This document shows, piece after piece, positions 1-11,273 of a DNA stretch of 64,000 nucleotides. The notes under the pieces were generated by a model. That model did no database searches. It saw only the letters and a program-made list of their open reading frames with translations, and had not been told where the DNA came from. The DNA comes from Dimorphilus gyrociliatus (lineage: Eukaryota; Annelida; Polychaeta; Dinophilidae): the NCBI GenBank assembly GCA_904063045.1, contig CAJFCJ010000019.1:2433700-2497699 (forward strand), given 5' to 3'. The translations under genes were made by a program, and so were the position numbers. Position 1 is the first letter of the stretch. Every line of letters begins with the position of its first letter.

Positions 1-16
1 ATCATTTACACAAAAA

Positions 17-1216
17 ATGGCTCAAAAGATATATAATGTATTAAAAAAGAAAAATACAGGAAATTACAAATCAGGAATCTATTCCGACTACGAGGTGCCT
101 AAGGATCATTTACCTTTAGCAAAGCTCATGTGGAATTGGTTAAGGATGGTAGACAAACCAGAAGAACAGGTTAATTTTCAATTGTTCGAAAATATCATTT
201 TATTTTAAAGTTAAAGTATAAAAAGAAAATTCGATAATAATTATAAATCACTTTCATCAAACTGTTCACTAGGCTGAATTTAAACAATAGGATAATTAAA
301 CGCTATTAGTTCCGAATGAATCACCCCGAAGTCAGCAAAAAAAAAAATTAATATATATCATGAATAAAGAGATACTTGATAAGAGTTACAAATATGAAAT
401 TGACTTTATTTCAATTTAAGTGAAGGCGTATTTACTTTCTTCAGCAGAAATCAATAAAAAACTAATGAATCTAAATTACTTTAGTATTGTATCTCACTTA
501 CTCTTGAGTCAGATTTCTAGAGAAAAATTATTGTGTAATAAAAATGATTTACTCTTTATTTACAGTGTGACGTCCTCATCCTTGTTGCAAGTAATGACAT
601 ACGATGTGCGAAATATGCTGTACAGCTTTATCATGAAGGTTTAGCTAAGACGATTTTGATTACCGGAAAGTCAAGTAACGTTAGCAAGTACTTAACAAAA
701 GAACCTGATTGGCAAACATTCGTACGCTACCTCTTTACAAATGGAGTTCCACCTTGTTCTATTATCTTAGAAAATAAAGCGACAAACACTATTGAAAATA
801 TTTTATTCTCCGAAAAGAAGTTATATGATCTGAAAACGAACTATTCTTCATTAATTTTCGTTACTGTGCCCTGGCTTTGTCGGCGTTTTAGCGCTATCTT
901 TGAAAAGAATTGGCCTAATTCTAAATCATACAGAGCGTTATTCACTTGTCCTTCGTTTGCATTGGAAGACTTTCCGAACGATAAAACTGGTTCTTTAGCC
1001 GATGCAATAATACTTATGATGTGCACTATAAAGAGGATGTCTTCTATTTTTACGGAGCATTTACAAGGTCATGTAAATATACCAAAAGAAATTATCGACG
1101 CCTACGATATACTTATAAGTAGCAGGCAATATTCAACTTTTTTTGAGATGGAGCAAACTATACCAAATACGCCTTATGAACAAACTAAAGAAGTACCATA
1201 TATAATTTATAAATAA
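17..1216 (+). CDS. DUF218 / YdcF-like domain protein
   Basis: Two exons, 17..169 and 566..1216, join in phase 0 and encode about 267 aa. The first ATG has an A-rich context. The second exon opens with a hydrophobic beta-strand followed by SNDIRCAKYA, then an ITGK strand-loop. The family signature follows: an acidic residue, then A-T-N-T and E-N (ENKATNTIEN near residue 140). This pattern is typical of the DUF218 (ElyC/SanA/YdcF) fold, a Rossmann-like domain common in bacteria and present in scattered eukaryotes. The biochemical role of the eukaryotic members is not established, although bacterial YdcF has been reported to bind S-adenosylmethionine. No signal peptide or membrane segment is apparent. 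The gene could start further upstream, outside the window, but the in-frame ATG at 17 is sufficient. The family call is fairly confident; function is unknown. Confidence 0.75.
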
Positions 1217-1389
1217 TTTTCGATCTCATTTAATAAACGACGTAAAACACAAATTTTTTACATTTTTCTTGTAATATTCTAAAGTATTTCTCAATATTTT
1301 TTATACTATCGCAAAGTACCAGTTTATATTAGGATAAGACCAGTCATTGTAGTCCATTTCCTTCTTACATAATTCCTAACTGAAAGAAA

Positions 1390-2624
1390 ATGTCTGGCAA
1401 AGTCATAGTCGTTCCAACTGATGTCGAATTTGTGCAGCATCTTAAAAATGCTGGCAACAAGCTTGTTGTTGTTGATTTTTTTGCAGATTGGTACGTATTG
1501 GATAAAATTCATTTAATATCGCTCAGTATCTACATATTCCCTTTTAGGTCTGGCCCATGCCGACAAATCGCACCAAAGTTTGAAGAATTTGCTGCTAAAT
1601 ATACCAATGCTGTATTTTTGAAAGTTGATGTAGATCAATGCGAGGTCTGAATTCGTAAAAGCGCCAATATATTGTTTAAAGCATTCGGTTTTACAGGAGA
1701 CAGCTCAATCTCAAGGTGTTTCTGCAATGCCCACTTTTGTTTTATACAAAGTACAAAAAAAATTGGATAAAATGAGTGGTGCTAATGCTAATGGACTAGA
1801 AGAACTTATAAAGAAGCATTATCAAGCTGATGACGATGATGATGTACAAGTAAAAGGATATGTATGTTGCTATCATCCATTTTTCCAATAATTTATCAAA
1901 TGTTTCATTAGCAATTTATAAAATTAGCTTTGTTTTGTTATAGGTTGATTTGTCAACTTTCCTTGATAAATCTGGATGTGTTTGTTTAAATTCTGACGAT
2001 GAACATACTCTTGAACATGGGATGAATAAAAAAGGCGGATTCTTACAATCTGATTGTGATGAACAGCTTCTCATAACGTTGGAATTTAATCAGCAAGTAA
2101 AGATTCATTCTTTGAAAATTAATGGACCTCAAGATAAAGGACCAAAGACACTTCGCATATTTATTAATCAACCCAATACTTTAGATTTTGATTCTGCGTT
2201 GAGAAACAAATGCACTCAGGAAATTGAGTAAGTCGATTATCATACTTTGCATTCGTAAACTAAACTTTCTCCAATGATAGACTAACAAAGGAAGACCTTG
2301 AAGATCAAGCAATTGTGCCTTTAAAATTCGTTAAATTTCAAAACGTGAACAATTTAACGGTAGATATGATTCGTTAACGAAAATTTATTATTTTTATTAA
2401 TAATTTTCTGTATTCGTGGATATTTAGATTTTTGTAAAGGATAACCAAGAAGATGATGATGTTACACAAATCGATTTCCTTGGTCTAATCGGAGCTCCTG
2501 TCAATACTACAAATATGGGAGAGTTTAAAAGAGTATATAGAATTTTTTTTCTTATAATTTTTCTATACATATTTATATTATTTAATTTTTAAAGGTTGCG
2601 GGAAAGAAAGGAGAAAGCCATTAA
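1390..2624 (+). CDS. TXNL1: Thioredoxin-like protein 1 (thioredoxin + PITH domain)
   Basis: Seven exons (1390..1490, 1548..1644, 1697..1861, 1944..2227, 2281..2359, 2428..2532, 2595..2624) encode about 286 aa, the family's usual length. An N-terminal thioredoxin fold (residues 1-105, with cis-Pro in SAMPTF) is followed by an acidic linker and a PITH domain. The PITH domain carries the family stretches [10 protein letters not shown] and [14 protein letters not shown] and the conserved C-terminal GKKGESH. In other animals this cytosolic redox protein associates with the 26S proteasome lid through the PITH domain. The active site read across intron 1 is W-S-G-P-C rather than C-G-P-C, so the first catalytic cysteine appears replaced by serine. 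All six introns are 52-82 nt. A polyadenylation signal lies at 2682. Identification is very secure. Confidence 0.95.
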
Positions 2625-2681
2625 AGTACATAAAACATACTATTTGATTAGGAAATCTAATATTTTCGACTGTCTATGTAC

Positions 2682-2687
2682 AATAAA
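2682..2687 (+). terminator. Polyadenylation signal of TXNL1
   Basis: An AATAAA hexamer lies 58 nt after the TXNL1 stop and only about 12 nt before the stop codon of the convergent ASB gene. The TXNL1 cleavage site therefore probably falls inside the antisense strand of the ASB coding region. Confidence 0.6.
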
Positions 2688-2698
2688 GTAAACATGTC

Positions 2699-4030
2699 TC
2701 AACCGTTCCACCAATTCTCAAAGTCATCATATAACTTTTCATCAAAGAATAACATGTCTCTAAGTAAAATAAAATCAATCATTATCGGTGGTAAACTGAG
2801 TTGAACTATCAATTTTGCTCTTGTCCATATATTCTCACCTATTGATTCTCGTATCACAAGAGAACAAATTCGTTTAAGAGTAATATTGTTCCATGCAGGT
2901 ATTGGGTCTCTAATTGACCCGTTTTCTAAAAGCATCGTTAAAAGTTTCTCACTGCAGTTTTCTTCTACAAATTTATACGAAAGGGATTTCCTAGGGATCG
3001 AATTTAAATCGATAAGCATTCGAAATATATCCGGTCTCTTTATAATATCTTTGTAAAGTTTTGGACATGGTTTCAAACTACAACCTCCCTTTAGTAAACA
3101 CAGAAGGGCCTTAACATGACCTTTGACGACAGCTTGCTTTAGGAAACTGACTCCACTATTTGATTTCAAACTGCAACCACCCCTAACAAGACTTCTGACA
3201 ACTAGATCCAATCCTTCGCTTAAAGCATAATTTAAAGGCACCAGATTTGCAGAGTCAACGGCGTCTAAGTCGGCACCAGCATCGATTAAAGCGTCGTAAC
3301 ATAAGCCAGTATGAGCTGCATAATGCAGTGGAGTTTTTAGATTACTGTCACGAAAGTTCAGCTTCGGTTTATATTCAAGCAATTTGTAGACAACATTTGC
3401 ATTTCGGTTTTGAATGGCAGCATGTAAAGGCGTATCACCCGTAGGGAACATGGATGGTGAAGGAGATGCTTTAATGAGTTTTAAAGGTAAATAGCTAATT
3501 TGATATTAATAAAAAACAAAAAATATTACCTAAAGAAGTAGCTTTATTTATATCTGCTCCAAACTGGAGTAATACGTCAATCGCTTTGATATATCCATAA
3601 TAACTAGCTATGTACAATGCAGTTGCATTCCTAGAATTTGTTTCGTCAATGCTAAAGCCGCTCTGTAAAGCACCAGGATTACGAATAACTCATACTTTTT
3701 TAATCATTTACCTCCAATAAAGTCTTTAAAATTTCTACATTTCCCGTTCTGGCTGCAAGCACAATTAGAGGTTCATCCAAACATAAGGCTCTTCTTAGGC
3801 CATTTTTGAAAACGTTTAGTAGGATTTTTAAACCCTTATTATTTTGTCGTTTTATAGTTAATACAACGGACTTTTTCAATTCGTCTATATCGTACATTTG
3901 ATTGTTTATTAAAAGCTGCGCTCTATGCAGGTTATTGTCCTCTACAGCTGATACTAGACTGCAATAGCATATTTATTATGTTTTAAGATGGCAAAATCCT
4001 AAATTTTAGACAAGAAAGATCAAACCTCAT
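2699..4030 (-). CDS. Ankyrin repeat and SOCS box protein (ASB family)
   Basis: Four exons on the minus strand (4030..4026, 3958..3712, 3662..3530, 3468..2699) keep frame and give about 384 aa. Ankyrin repeats run from the N-terminus to about residue 260 (TPLHAA, TPLHYAA and GADLDAVD motifs). The C-terminus matches a SOCS box: LKRICSLVIRESIG, then LSLPPIMIDFIL. Family members are substrate receptors of Cullin-5 RING E3 ligases, where the SOCS box binds elongins B and C. The proposed first exon contributes only ATGAG. If that is wrong, translation could start at the Met at 3897. The start sits about 53 bp after the TSTD2 stop on the same strand, and the 3' end converges on TXNL1 with 74 bp between stop codons. 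Which ASB subtype this is cannot be decided here. Confidence 0.85.
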
Positions 4031-4039
4031 AATAAACAG

Positions 4040-4045
4040 TTTATT
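4040..4045 (-). terminator. Polyadenylation signal for TSTD2
   Basis: On the minus strand AATAAA lies 38 nt after the TSTD2 stop and 9 nt before the proposed ASB start codon. The two transcription units therefore nearly or actually overlap. Confidence 0.5.
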
Positions 4046-4083
4046 TAAAACAGATGACGATTACAAATAAAAATTAGCTTCGA

Positions 4084-5861
4084 TTAGTTGAAGTCTGGAA
4101 CCCTCACTCTTTCAACAGTACAGTCGCATTGTTCTATGTGCTCCTTCCTATCTGACCTCTTTGCGCATGTACTGCAACAAGCAGTTTTGCCAGAATTTCT
4201 GCAATCTGTGCAAGATAAAACTAACTGCTTGCAGTGCTCGCTAGAGCATAGTTTGTATTGATCCCATGGTTTTTTGCAATAGCAACATTCCGCTATAACT
4301 TGGTCGTTGTATGAAATAGCATATCTATTGTCAAAGACAAACAATTTCCCCTTAAAATGTCCATTTGGAAACTGTTCTAAATATTTGTGAATACCTCCGC
4401 TGAGTTGGTAGATATCTGATGCCACTCCCTTTAGAAAAAGAAAAATTGGATTTTATATATTTCCATATTTTTAGAACAATAGTAGGTTATCCGATTACCT
4501 TACTCTTTAAATATGCAGATCCTCTCTCACAGCGAATTCCACCTGTGCAATACATATAGACTTCTTTATCCTTAAACATATTTAGATTTTTGTCAACGTA
4601 TTCAGGCCAGTAGCTAAATTTTCTTATATTTGGATCAATTGCACCAGTAAAACAGCCCTTCAACATTGATGAGACGTTTGAGAATAATATATCAAACAAG
4701 GGAAAAAAACTTACAATTTTACTTTCGTAATAATTTCTGCAATCAATAAATATTTTGTTATCATTCGGTTTATTCAAATGATCTTCAACAGCCGAATGAA
4801 ATTTCTCAGCAGAAATATGAGTAGCTAAAAGCAATTTGTTTGATACGTATATATAATAAAAAGGAAAGTTTAGTTTGATATTTATTCTTTCTATTATCTT
4901 ACATGCTTTTTCGAAAGATAAATCATCAGGATTTATTCCGAGACGACAGATTTCTGAGTAAATTCCTACTTTTAATCCCTCTGGAAAATCTTTAGAATTG
5001 CCGTTACTCATCTGGTCAGAGTAAATTCATCATAAAAATTTTTTTATATGCTATAAAATGAATATAAAGTTTGAAAATACCTTAAAGTCAAATTCTGTCA
5101 TATCATGAAACAGAGGGTGCTTTTTAAAGCACTCAACAAAGACTTTAATCTTTCGAAAGTCATTTGAACCAAGTGTAGCATTTACTCCTTCGGACGCAAT
5201 TCTCACCTGTAGAAAAATTAAATAGATATTTTATTGTTTACTTTAATTTCTTGTTTTAGTTGTACTTTTCCAGTAAGATCCAAACGTTGACATAGATTTA
5301 ATAGCCAATTCTTTATTCTTTCCACTTTTTTGATACACCTACGAGAAATATTTATAACTGTAATTATCATTTTAGTATTTGCCTAAGACTTACCTATATT
5401 TGTAGAACAATACAATGACACCATCATTATAGTTTTCAGGGGGTATCGTTTCGTTTATTAAATCACCTATATTTTTTGGCAACCATTCCTGTCCTTCGTA
5501 ATTTCCCTCATTATCATCTTCAACATCCTCAAATTGGCTGTCAAGCTTTCGTTTCTTATTATACCTTCTTTTCAAATCTGGGCAACTTTCATCATTATTT
5601 TTCAAATCGGAGGCTCTCTTTGAAACGTCTTGATTATGATTGATGGCAACATGTCTGTGAAATTCGCGTTTACTTGCAATTTTCTTGTCACAACATATCC
5701 AAACACCATCCTCAGTTTTGCAACTATTAACAAAATCAGTGAAAGCCTGTATGGATATTAAAACGTGGAGCGATAAAAGAGTAATTAACGCATATTCATT
5801 TAATTACCAATTTTTTAGCGACTTTTTCAATGGCGGGATCTTTTATTTGTTGGTTTGACAT
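4084..5861 (-). CDS. TSTD2: Rhodanese-domain protein TSTD2-like
   Basis: Seven exons (5861..5808, 5746..5394, 5338..5266, 5206..5081, 5011..4715, 4657..4499, 4428..4084) join in consistent phase and encode about 468 aa, compared with 516 aa in human. Order of parts: a C2H2-like zinc finger (WICCDKKI..HRHV, residues 30-55), an acylphosphatase/TrhO-like region (LTGKVRIASEGVNATLG), and a rhodanese domain. The rhodanese part has FIDCRNYYESKIG and the sulfur-carrying loop YCTGGIRCERGSAYLK with an intact cysteine. A cysteine-rich C-terminal domain (CSSEHCKQLVLSC, CCSTCAKRS) follows. The fold is shared with bacterial TrhO/YceA tRNA uridine hydroxylases, but the animal function is not settled. Identity is very secure. 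Confidence 0.93.
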
Positions 5862-7317
5862 TCTTAATTCTCAAATTATCTAACTATAGTGTCAATTGAC
5901 TAAAAAACTTTTATTAGCAAGTATAAATTATCAAAGTTTGTAGTCAGTGGTGAGATAGAGATATACCAGTTTACGTTCAAGTCATGTTGTTATGATATAT
6001 TTCTAAGTAATCGGCCCTAAAGGTCGGCTGTCATGTTTCATTAACAAACATTCAATTAGACACGTATTTGCTATATTAGCAAATATTAGACAAGTCTTAG
6101 AAAAAGCGATAAAGCTTAAGAAAAAACCGACCAAATTGAAAAATAAAAAATGTTCTTAAACAATCTCAACACTCTAAAGGTTTTTTATGAACATAAAAGA
6201 AACTAAGATGAGAACTCTTGAACAAAATTGGAAATAAAATTTAATAAATTTGCAAATATGTCGAAATGTTTTTTATTTGTAAAAAAAAGTCGTTTCTGTG
6301 AATAAAAAGGAAAGAGAAAAATATTTTAAATTAAATTTTGAAAGAAAGATGTCAGCACTTACCGGACCTGCTTTTGTATGATACGATGAAGAAATCAATA
6401 AAAGGTCTATATGGCAGCCCGCCGTTGCTCGTCTCATTTTCCGTATACCTTTTCCCCCCACTGCCTTCGCTCCTTGAGACTGTTTTGAATAAATATAGCA
6501 TTGTCAATTGAGAAGGTGAGGCCTTGTAGTAAATAACTGAACGGCTGTATTGTATTTCTTTTCTTTTATCTAATAAGGATTATATTTATTAAGGTCTGTA
6601 CTTCATAAATTACTTTAATAGCAGTAATAATCATAGACTTGAACTTAAATAATAAACAATTTGTAGAAACTGTGTCATTGGAGCAAAAGAAAAAGAGAGA
6701 GCATTTTCTTATATATCTATATTTTAGTATATATGTATACAGTATAATATCTGTGCTTATTGTATATTTATATAAATACTACATAGCGTATATTAGTAGA
6801 ATAAGTAAAACACAACCCATATATGAATTGATTCTTTACCATTGATTCACTTTATTCAAGGATCTGCTCTCATCGTGAATGAATATATATCTTACACATT
6901 TGACAATGAAATTGGCTAAAGGCCTATGTGGTAGCTTTAATGCTTTATTCTGTTTTTCCCTCTTTATTTCTCTTCACAAAAGTTTTTACTCTATTTGAAC
7001 ATTTTAACTCGACCACGCGAATTTTACTTCTATTATATATGTACCCGCCCGAACTAGCTTTCACCTTTCTTTTAATATATACTCTTAACCGAAATTTGAA
7101 CAGGGCAGATGTTTGAATAAGATAATAGAACGCATATATTTACAAAGAAATTCCTCTGTAGATTCTGTAATATTGACTTTGGTAAGCGTAAAGTTCGTTC
7201 ATGAATTGAAGTGTAGTTTTATTATACAATACATATATACATATATGATATATTCTTACTACTATTGTATATTAACTAACTTAGCCCTTTATCCAAATAG
7301 CCTCAAGACATCCAGCT
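5862..7317. other. Intergenic region between TSTD2 and the TPR gene
   Basis: This AT-rich stretch holds the divergent upstream regions of TSTD2 (minus) and the TPR gene (plus). No coding exon can be supported. A minus-strand reading frame at 6273-6461 ends near a good donor (GTAAGT, at about 6361) and could be a 5' UTR exon, but nothing ties it to a gene. The segment 6680-6830 is dominated by TA-rich simple sequence. Confidence 0.5.
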
Positions 7318-10300
7318 ATGGAAGAGTGTTATGATAGGGGAAAAGAATGCTTGAACAAGTATCAATTAGGGAAGGCTGAACAAAACTTTCTCGATGTTCT
7401 TCGTCAATGTGATATTACTAAAAAGAGATCTAGAGTTCTATACGTTCACTCTATTCTTCACTTGGCATTTATATATCATAGAGCTTCCAAGTCTTCTTCC
7501 TGTACGCCCACTCGTGCTTTTTTCCATCAATTACATGCTTCCAGTTTACTACGAGGAATTTTGGAATTTGACGAGTGGGATGGCAACACCTTCCAAAAAG
7601 AACGTTCAAAGAAACTACTTGAAGAATTAGAGGGTAATTTATGTGAAGTTGTGCGGGGCAAGTTTGAGCAGAGTATAGAAGATAAACAATGGTTATATAA
7701 ATTTAAAGAGTTTGTTAATGAACAAATGAAGAAATCACAAATTATTGAAGCCGAAATTGAGATAATTGTTGAACCTTCTCCAGAAATTGAAATTCTACCT
7801 CTTGCTCCAAAGCCTATGGAGACTCCCCCTCCAGATAAAATGATTAAGGTTGATAAAGTGCAAGGTGCAATTAAAGCTCTAGTTAATGAAATTCTGCTGG
7901 ATAGACAAAGAAAGCGTCTTTTACAACGTTTACATAAAAAATTCGGCAGAAGAAACGAAAGGTTAGCACTCTCATATTCCTTACCGGATCTTACAGAAAT
8001 CCCGGAAATCCGGGATATTCTTGAAGCGGAAAACGGTGCTAACAGTGAAGAAGACGAAACTACTGATGACGTTACAGAAGGTGTGTTTGAAGATGAATTA
8101 AAAGATGATGAGAAACGATTAAAACCGCATTCAATAATTGAATTACCTGTTGAAACAATAGAAGAACAACAATTTTCAGATGATGACTCAGATGAACAAA
8201 CTCTAAGTGATAGTTATACAAAAGTATTGACAATTGAAGAAGAAAAGGAGGAGGAGGAGTTTTGTGAGGAAGTGACTGTGGAGTGGAAATACGTGGGTGG
8301 TCGCCAAATACCGGTTCACAATTTACCCAAGACTTGGAATGAAAAACATCGTTCCAAGAAGGTCGAAGTGACTAGTTGTTCTATTACCTTACGCATTTAC
8401 CCTGGTCTTAAGCAAAAAACTTTAGATAATTCCTCTAGTTATCATAAATGGACTCATAAAGTCTCGACGTTCGAACCAACTTCACCTCTAAATCAAATAC
8501 AACACTGTATTAATATTCCGAATAGTTATCATTTGACTCCATCCAGCAACTTGGCCACATCGGGAGATGCAATTATTTCACAACTTCTCTCAATATTCTA
8601 TAGGGTTGCAAAATTAGCATTCGATCATCAATTAATTGACGAGTGCCGTGGAATTTTAGACGAATCTCTCCTTCTTTTGGGCGAGCAGGAAGAAAAAGAA
8701 CAAGATAGTCGGTTATTTGGATCAATTGTTGAATTATTAGCTAGAATAGAGTGCTCTTTTGGGGAATTTGAGAAATGCGTTAGACTATTTGAAGAGGCTA
8801 TTGAAGTTCGTGAGCACTTGAATGTTCCAGAAGTTCAAATTCAAATTCTTCAGTGTTACGTATTTCTGGGGGATGCATATTTGTCATACTACACTAAAGA
8901 TGGCGCCTTTTTTAGCCATCTTTTACTTATTGTAAAGAGACATCTAGAAAATGAAGAGGACGATGACGATGACGAAACTGATTATAGTGAGGACTATAGC
9001 GTTAGTGTATGGGAAGCAATCAAATATTACAAAAAGGCGTTATATGCTGCTCATCATCTGAAAAAGAAGCATGAAAATAAACAACAAATAATCTCATCTA
9101 TAGTCATTCAACTGAACACGAAACTGGCTGATTGTTATATTTTAATAAGAGATTTTGATACGGCTGTTGAAAATTACGAGTACGTTCTCTGCTTGTTAAG
9201 AAATGCCAATGCTTCAACAACGCTTAGGGCAAATGCTCATGTATTAAGTTTATTGGCCACAACGACATTCCTTATTGGTAATCACGCTAAAGCAGCCAGC
9301 ATCTTCGAATGCGCTGCGATTTTACAACAGCATTTATCTACTTCGGCAAGCTTTTCGCACGTATTCATGCTGACACTTTTAGGAGTGTGCCGTTCACTCT
9401 GTAGTCAACACCATAAAGCGATCTCAGCTTGTTTAAAAGCATTTGAACGTTTCTCTCAGCTATATACACAGGTCATAACAAATTATGGTCAATTTTGGTT
9501 TATTGTTCATTTATTATACATTCTTGGCGATTCGTATTGTAAAGTTGCTTTATATGATAAAGCTTTGTTCTATCTACATTTATCTAAGCGTTTATTGACT
9601 ACTGGACAATTTGTTTGCAAGAAACAATTAATTAAATCTGTTAAGAGGATGGGAGACGTTTACTCCGAAATGAACGATATAGTATCTGCTACGAAATTTT
9701 ACGATGAAGCAATATCTATAAGCGATAATAGCTTGATTTGTGATGGTGATTTAGCAACAACTACGGCTAATATGCATGTCGACGCAAAGCAGTACGCTCA
9801 AGCTGGCGTCTATTATGAAAAGGCAAGAGACCAACAGAAAAATATGCAAGACTCCATGAAGATCGATTATTCTAATATACAAATGCAACTTGCTAACACT
9901 TGCATAGTGGCTGGTGATTTTTTAAAAGCGATCGAATGTTACGAAGAAGCCATTGAGACTATGGAAGAACTTGTAAAGAGACCAAAGCAAACAATTTCAC
10001 ATGCACTTTATATGTTAGCTTTACTTAAGAGTGACTATATAATTAAAAACAATCTTTTTGAACGTTCAATCGCTGAATATCCGACCAATGCTGGAAGAAT
10101 ATTCTATGCCTATTTTCTACTTAAAGCTGATCGTTATGCTGAATGTTCCAACCAACTATTAGATTACCGTTGGAATAGTGAGTCTACTCTTGAGATTACG
10201 AAAGTTTCTCAGAATGTTTTAAGGCCTTACTTTGAGTTGGAAATTGAAGATTCTGCTGAGTTTCTGATACATCTGAACTGTCTTGCTGCTGTCGCATCCA

Positions 10301-10893
10301 TTATTTCCTATTCTAAATTAAATTTATCTGATTACGTAACGGAGATATTGTTGGATCTTGTGAGAAAACGGTGCAATTCAGTATGGTGCTCTGTTTGTTT
10401 AATGCACGCTTTTTTTTATTCGAAACTTTACAAGGAATGCCTTGAAGTTTTTCAAAATCTTCTACTTGATGGAATTCCAGAGGAAGTTAACATTTCCGTT
10501 TGTAGTTTAGCTTGCATGGCCTATATCCTTGACTATTCTTATTGGTTAGTTACCGTTCTCAAAAATATTCAAAAATTTAACCGTAAACAAGCCAAAGAAA
10601 GAACTTTGATAGAGCATGATTGGATGGAAACTTCTAAACCAGAGCTCGAAGAGGAAAGTGATAGTGAGGAAGAGTGGAGGGTACTTGAGGAGGTGGAAGA
10701 AAATACTCCGGATATTATTCTCAGCTCGATAGATAAGACGTCAGATTATATTAATGCTAACGGCGTCACAGAAGACCTAGTAAATGGGAATGAGGAAGTT
10801 TGGATTGAAGAAACCGTAGAGACGCCGAGCGTTATTTTGGAAATGTTAAAGTGCAATTCAACCTCATCTAAGTTTTATTCTCTCCTAACTTAA
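7318..10893 (+). CDS. Large intronless TPR-repeat protein, unassigned
   Basis: One uninterrupted reading frame of 1,191 aa lies among neighbours that are mostly intron-rich. The N-terminus (residues 5-120) resembles a helical TPR-like module. Residues 240-330 are an acidic low-complexity linker with runs of Asp and Glu. From about residue 420 to 900 there are repeated TPR-type helix pairs, for example FEKCVRLFEEAIEV, FDTAVENYEYVLCLL, ATKFYDEAISI, YAQAGVYYEKARD and LKAIECYEEAIETMEEL. The C-terminal 100 residues are again acidic. No enzyme motif, signal peptide or membrane segment is seen. The architecture points to a scaffold for a complex (ciliary, cytoskeletal or trafficking), but I cannot assign an orthologue. 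The start is the first ATG after a cluster of acceptor-like AGs and has G at +4. Confidence 0.8.
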   Translation: MEECYDRGKECLNKYQLGKAEQNFLDVLRQCDITKKRSRVLYVHSILHLAFIYHRASKSSSCTPTRAFFHQLHASSLLRGILEFDEWDGNTFQKERSKKLLEELEGNLCEVVRGKFEQSIEDKQWLYKFKEFVNEQMKKSQIIEAEIEIIVEPSPEIEILPLAPKPMETPPPDKMIKVDKVQGAIKALVNEILLDRQRKRLLQRLHKKFGRRNERLALSYSLPDLTEIPEIRDILEAENGANSEEDETTDDVTEGVFEDELKDDEKRLKPHSIIELPVETIEEQQFSDDDSDEQTLSDSYTKVLTIEEEKEEEEFCEEVTVEWKYVGGRQIPVHNLPKTWNEKHRSKKVEVTSCSITLRIYPGLKQKTLDNSSSYHKWTHKVSTFEPTSPLNQIQHCINIPNSYHLTPSSNLATSGDAIISQLLSIFYRVAKLAFDHQLIDECRGILDESLLLLGEQEEKEQDSRLFGSIVELLARIECSFGEFEKCVRLFEEAIEVREHLNVPEVQIQILQCYVFLGDAYLSYYTKDGAFFSHLLLIVKRHLENEEDDDDDETDYSEDYSVSVWEAIKYYKKALYAAHHLKKKHENKQQIISSIVIQLNTKLADCYILIRDFDTAVENYEYVLCLLRNANASTTLRANAHVLSLLATTTFLIGNHAKAASIFECAAILQQHLSTSASFSHVFMLTLLGVCRSLCSQHHKAISACLKAFERFSQLYTQVITNYGQFWFIVHLLYILGDSYCKVALYDKALFYLHLSKRLLTTGQFVCKKQLIKSVKRMGDVYSEMNDIVSATKFYDEAISISDNSLICDGDLATTTANMHVDAKQYAQAGVYYEKARDQQKNMQDSMKIDYSNIQMQLANTCIVAGDFLKAIECYEEAIETMEELVKRPKQTISHALYMLALLKSDYIIKNNLFERSIAEYPTNAGRIFYAYFLLKADRYAECSNQLLDYRWNSESTLEITKVSQNVLRPYFELEIEDSAEFLIHLNCLAAVASIISYSKLNLSDYVTEILLDLVRKRCNSVWCSVCLMHAFFYSKLYKECLEVFQNLLLDGIPEEVNISVCSLACMAYILDYSYWLVTVLKNIQKFNRKQAKERTLIEHDWMETSKPELEEESDSEEEWRVLEEVEENTPDIILSSIDKTSDYINANGVTEDLVNGNEEVWIEETVETPSVILEMLKCNSTSSKFYSLLT

Positions 10894-11273
10894 ATGCTTC
10901 AATGTTTATATTGAATTTTTTAAACTTATTAAACAAAGAAATAAACTTTGTACAGAGATAAAAAAGAAACTTAACACGAATTTCTAAATCTACAGAATTT
11001 ATTCAATTACTTATTTTCGTATTTACAAAAGCAACGATAACTATTTATTGATTATAAATTTCTTGTATTATTTGGCTAATTAACTCACTTGACTAAACTA
11101 TAACTCTCATGTGTTGTATATAAATTATTGTATATAAATAGTTAAATATAAAAATCCTTGAATAAGTATTGTTTTTCTTGCTGATTTAATAAAATCAAAG
11201 AAGTGAATTAAATATGAACATTTCCTTAGCTTTGTTTATTCAAACAAGAAAAAATATTTTAGTGAAAAGCTTT
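10894..11273. other. Convergent 3' flanks of the TPR gene and PPOX
   Basis: This AT-rich sequence separates two stop codons on opposite strands. Apart from the AATAAA at 10940 and several TA-rich runs nothing is recognisable. Confidence 0.5.
10940..10945 (+). terminator. Polyadenylation signal of the TPR gene
   Basis: AATAAA lies 47 nt after the stop codon, followed by a T/G-containing stretch, which is the expected arrangement for 3' end formation. Confidence 0.5.

Noticed and set aside
841..1026. Minus-strand open frame opposite the DUF218 exon.
   Set aside because: It is an antisense shadow of a well-supported coding exon.
6273..6461. Minus-strand frame MGGKGIRKMRR.. ending near a GTAAGT donor.
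   Set aside because: No compatible exon or family was found; it could be a 5' UTR exon at most.
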